Below are positions 61,910-64,000 of a stretch of 64,000 nucleotides of DNA, piece by piece. Location: the NCBI GenBank assembly GCA_002427755.1, contig DIYO01000002.1, positions 158,845 through 222,844 on the forward strand. Reading direction: 5' to 3'. Both the position numbers and the translations under genes were made by a program. Source of the DNA: Roseivirga sp. UBA6052. Lineage in GTDB: Bacteria > Bacteroidota > Bacteroidia > Cytophagales > Cyclobacteriaceae. Under the pieces are notes generated by a model, which was given only the letters and a program-made list of their open reading frames with translations, did no database searches and was not told where the DNA came from. Numbering within the stretch: the stretch's first letter is position 1; each line of letters begins with the position of its first letter.

Positions 61910-62625
61910 CAGTATTTTTTCAAATACCCCCAAATAACAAAAGTGGGGGACGATTACTCGCCCCCACTCATTTTGAAATAGAGTTGCTATTTCAAAATGC
62001 CAAGGTACTGTTCAGAACTTTGTTTGCTACCAAAGGCCCAAGCAAATGGCCACAAACGCTGCCTCGTTTCGGCTTCACCCTAGATCTGTACATAGCACGA
62101 AATCTTCATGAAGCTTCTGCGGCTTTTTGTATTGCTCAGTGAGCAAAAACCCTAGCTACGACCTCAACCCAAGAGTTGAAACCGCCTTGCAAAACTTCTG
62201 ATGAAGCTTTACTGCACAGTCCGAAGACTAATGCATGGGGTGCGATGGAAATACCTCTCGGCACTTCTTACACTGAAGGTCAACAATCGAAATTGTTACA
62301 GTCAGGTTCATCTGCGACTCAAGCTCTGTTCAAATCACCTTCCTAAGAAAGATCTTTAAACGTCTACTGATTTCACTCCCTTTCAAGTTGTGATGATCAT
62401 GCTTGCTATTAAGTCCCTGAAGCCTTATTAGGTGCTCATAGCTCTTCATCGAGTTCAGAGTATTTACACAGGGCCACAGACCACGCCTTTACCGTCTCAG
62501 ATTAGTACGTGTACTAACCCATTCACTACGATTTTTCGGGCTTCCCCCGAAGAGAGACTCAAACCGAAGTTTTTGTTCTTTATCCCTCACTTGGTAGAAC
62601 TAATGTACCCTCTATATCTTTACAT
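61910..62625 (-). ncRNA. Large structured RNA of unknown class (candidate)
   Basis: No protein-like frame exists on either strand here. On the minus strand the predicted RNA closes on itself: its 5' CTACCAA pairs with 3' TTGGTAG (plus coordinates 62591-62597 with 62027-62033), and AGGGTAC pairs with GTACCTT (62605-62611 with 62002-62008). Hairpins with UUCG loops lie at 62561-62572, 62282-62297 and 62218-62229. A GUCUC/GAGAC helix (62554-62558 with 62494-62498) encloses two further hairpins at 62535-62551 and 62502-62517. Tandem terminators follow. I found no hallmarks of tmRNA, RNase P RNA, 6S, SRP RNA, rRNA or a group I/II intron core. The ends are approximate. Confidence 0.6.
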
Positions 62626-62670
62626 GCAAATTTTGTAAGCGTCTAGTTTTCAACAAGTTTCCCACCTCGC

Positions 62671-62714
62671 TTATCACATACTTATCCACAGGGTTATACA
62701 CATGTTTATCCACA
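62671..62714 (+). other. Four phased DnaA-box-like 9-mers, candidate replication origin
   Basis: Two perfect TTATCCACA boxes (62682-62690 and 62706-62714), one TTATACACA (62694-62702) and one weak TTATCACAT (62671-62679) lie on the same strand at 11-12-nt steps, about one helical turn each. An A+T-rich stretch follows to glnS. This resembles the DnaA-binding part of an oriC, or a DnaA-regulated promoter. No dnaA or dnaN is visible here. Confidence 0.55.
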
Positions 62715-62861
62715 CTAACTCTAAAATGTGCTTTTAAGCCCTAATTTTAGTCTTCTATAAATTCTCTCATTGCAAACCAGAGATGATATTCTAAAAGATT
62801 ATTACTCTCCACTAAAAGCTTTTCATTAAAATTGCAGCTTATTCCAAAGCCATAGCGTCTT

Positions 62862-64000
62862 ATGAGTGAAAACGAGAACAGAGAATCGCTCAATTTTATT
62901 GAGCAAATGATTGAAGAAGACCTCAAATCAGGTAAAAGAGATTTTATTCAAACCCGTTTTCCTCCTGAGCCTAACGGATACCTTCATATTGGCCACGCAA
63001 AATCTATTGTCTTAAACTTTGGCCTTGCCGAAAAATATAATGGCAAGTGCAATCTCAGATTCGATGACACAAATCCGGAAAAAGAAAGTGATGAATATGT
63101 GAATGCCATTATTGAAGACATTAAGTGGCTTGGTTACGATTTTGGCGAAAAGGCATTATTCACATCTGATTACTTTGATACGCTCTATGCCTATGCTATC
63201 AAACTAATCGAAAACGGTAAGGCTTACATAGACGATCAATCAGCTGAAGAAATTTCTGCAGGAAAGACAAACCCTACTATCCCCGGTATTAAAAGTCCAT
63301 TTAGAGAAAGATCTGTTGAAGAAAACTTAGATCTCTTCGAACGAATGAAGAATGGCGAATTTGATGAAGGCAGTAGAGTACTTAGAGCCAAAGTTGATAT
63401 GGACTCTCCTAACATGCACATGAGAGACCCTATCATTTATAGAATAAAGAAAGCACACCATCACCGTACTGGAGATAAATGGAGTATATATCCAAATTAT
63501 GATTTTGCGCATGGCCAATCAGATTCTATAGAACATGTGACTTACAGTCTTTGCACGCTTGAGTTTAGAGACCATAAGCCGTTATATGATTGGCTCATCC
63601 AAGAGATTGACATTTTCCCATCTGAGCAGACAGAATTTGCCAGATTGAACTTGAGCTACACAATTGTAAGTAAGCGTAAACTCTTAAGATTAGTAGAAGA
63701 GGGGCATGTTAACGGATGGGACGATCCAAGGATGCCAACAATCTCAGGTTTTAGAAGAAGAGGCTATACCCCTAACTCCATAAAGAATTTTGCACATAAA
63801 GTAGGAGTAGCTAGAAGAGATGGTATTACAGATATCGCTTTACTGGAACACAGCATTCGAGAGGATCTTAACAAAACAGCTAATCGTGTTTTTGGAATCC
63901 TTGACCCTCTGAAATTAGTCATCACCAACTGGCCTGAGGAAAAGACAGAGATGATGCAAGCCGTAAACAATCCGGAAGATGAGTCTGCTGGCAAAAGAGA
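62862..64000 (+). CDS. glnS: Glutaminyl-tRNA synthetase (3' end beyond window)
   Basis: The frame is open from ATG 62862 to the end (379 complete codons), with no stop in frame. GlnRS attaches Gln to tRNA-Gln. RFPPEPNGYLHIGHAKS contains the HIGH motif, followed by NLRFDDTNPEKE, EHVTYSLCTLEFRDHKPLYDWL and the KMSKS counterpart VSKRKL. The first two distinguish it from GluRS. About 180 residues of a typical 555 remain outside the window. The presence of GlnRS implies direct Gln charging. Confidence 0.96.
   Translation, partial: MSENENRESLNFIEQMIEEDLKSGKRDFIQTRFPPEPNGYLHIGHAKSIVLNFGLAEKYNGKCNLRFDDTNPEKESDEYVNAIIEDIKWLGYDFGEKALFTSDYFDTLYAYAIKLIENGKAYIDDQSAEEISAGKTNPTIPGIKSPFRERSVEENLDLFERMKNGEFDEGSRVLRAKVDMDSPNMHMRDPIIYRIKKAHHHRTGDKWSIYPNYDFAHGQSDSIEHVTYSLCTLEFRDHKPLYDWLIQEIDIFPSEQTEFARLNLSYTIVSKRKLLRLVEEGHVNGWDDPRMPTISGFRRRGYTPNSIKNFAHKVGVARRDGITDIALLEHSIREDLNKTANRVFGILDPLKLVITNWPEEKTEMMQAVNNPEDESAGKR

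Noticed and set aside
61783..62142. Open frame of 119 codons on the plus strand across the RNA locus
   Set aside because: Composition is not protein-like, it runs through terminator and hairpin sequences, and no domain is recognisable. The structured-RNA reading explains the interval better.
61879..62640. Assignment of the RNA locus to tmRNA, RNase P RNA or a group II intron
   Set aside because: No tRNA-like T arm or tag frame, no GAGGAAAGTCC or ACAGAA blocks, and no domain V hairpin with AGC triad could be found. A covariance-model search would be decisive.
1..64000. CRISPR arrays, prophage, insertion sequences or toxin-antitoxin pairs
   Set aside because: No regularly spaced direct repeats, transposase, integrase, phage structural or toxin-antitoxin genes were seen.

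Overview
The window looks like a chromosome segment of a marine Bacteroidota of the order Cytophagales (Roseivirga/Fulvivirga-like; inferred, not searched). The basis is a type IX secretion C-terminal domain, a TTTG/TAnnTTTG promoter, PASTA, DUF6090-like and TIGR03643-like proteins, a DnaG without most zinc ligands, weak Shine-Dalgarno sites and moderate to low G+C. No phage, transposase, plasmid gene or CRISPR array was seen.

Layout. 0-12.8 kb: three STAS-like paralogues, surE, three secreted paralogues of unknown function, a RibB with a decayed GTP cyclohydrolase II half, dnaG, mrp and nfu (Fe-S cluster assembly), a PASTA membrane protein, a T9SS cargo protein, a rhodanese and a HAD hydrolase, then a CAT-anticodon tRNA. 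13-16.6 kb: an outer-membrane barrel and the xylose pair xylB-xylA. 16.7-29.4 kb: a complete minus-strand [NiFe]-hydrogenase locus. It holds small and large subunits without Tat signal, maturation protease, a 104-residue protein, a TPR protein, HypA, HypB, HypF, HypC, HypD, HypE, an NHL-repeat protein and a nickel permease. Sequence and gene order fit a group 2a, aerobic high-affinity uptake enzyme. 29.5-37 kb: a TetR gene, a sigma/anti-sigma-like pair, and an acyl-CoA set (hydroxyacyl-CoA dehydrogenase, APH-type kinase, acyl-CoA dehydrogenase, SDR, MDR reductase) that resembles 4-hydroxyacid catabolism.

39.8-48.9 kb: a reduced-sulfur island with two CstB-like persulfide dioxygenase-rhodanese proteins, a peroxiredoxin, a TsdA-like dihaem cytochrome, an outer-membrane channel, two YeeE/YedE permeases and a SulP transporter. 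Three exact copies of the palindrome GTAAC-N4-GTTAC stand beside the two CstB-like genes and sulP. A Crp/Fnr regulator with a C-x5-CC cysteine cluster lies nearby at 54.7-55.3 kb and is the natural candidate reader. With the hydrogenase, the region suggests a heterotroph that supplements growth by oxidising H2 and reduced sulfur. 49-54 kb: a DUF885-like lipoprotein, two DUF6090-like membrane proteins, an MFS permease and an alpha/beta hydrolase that has lost a normal start codon. 55.4-61.8 kb: ferritin and a TetR-ABC-HlyD-TolC export operon whose ATPase motifs are badly degenerate.

61.8-62.9 kb holds no protein gene. It appears to encode a large (about 0.75 kb) structured RNA on the minus strand, with three UUCG-type hairpins, closing helices that join its two ends and tandem terminators. 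Next to it are four phased DnaA-box-like 9-mers, a possible replication origin, and then glnS, which runs off the window. This RNA is the best candidate for something undescribed.
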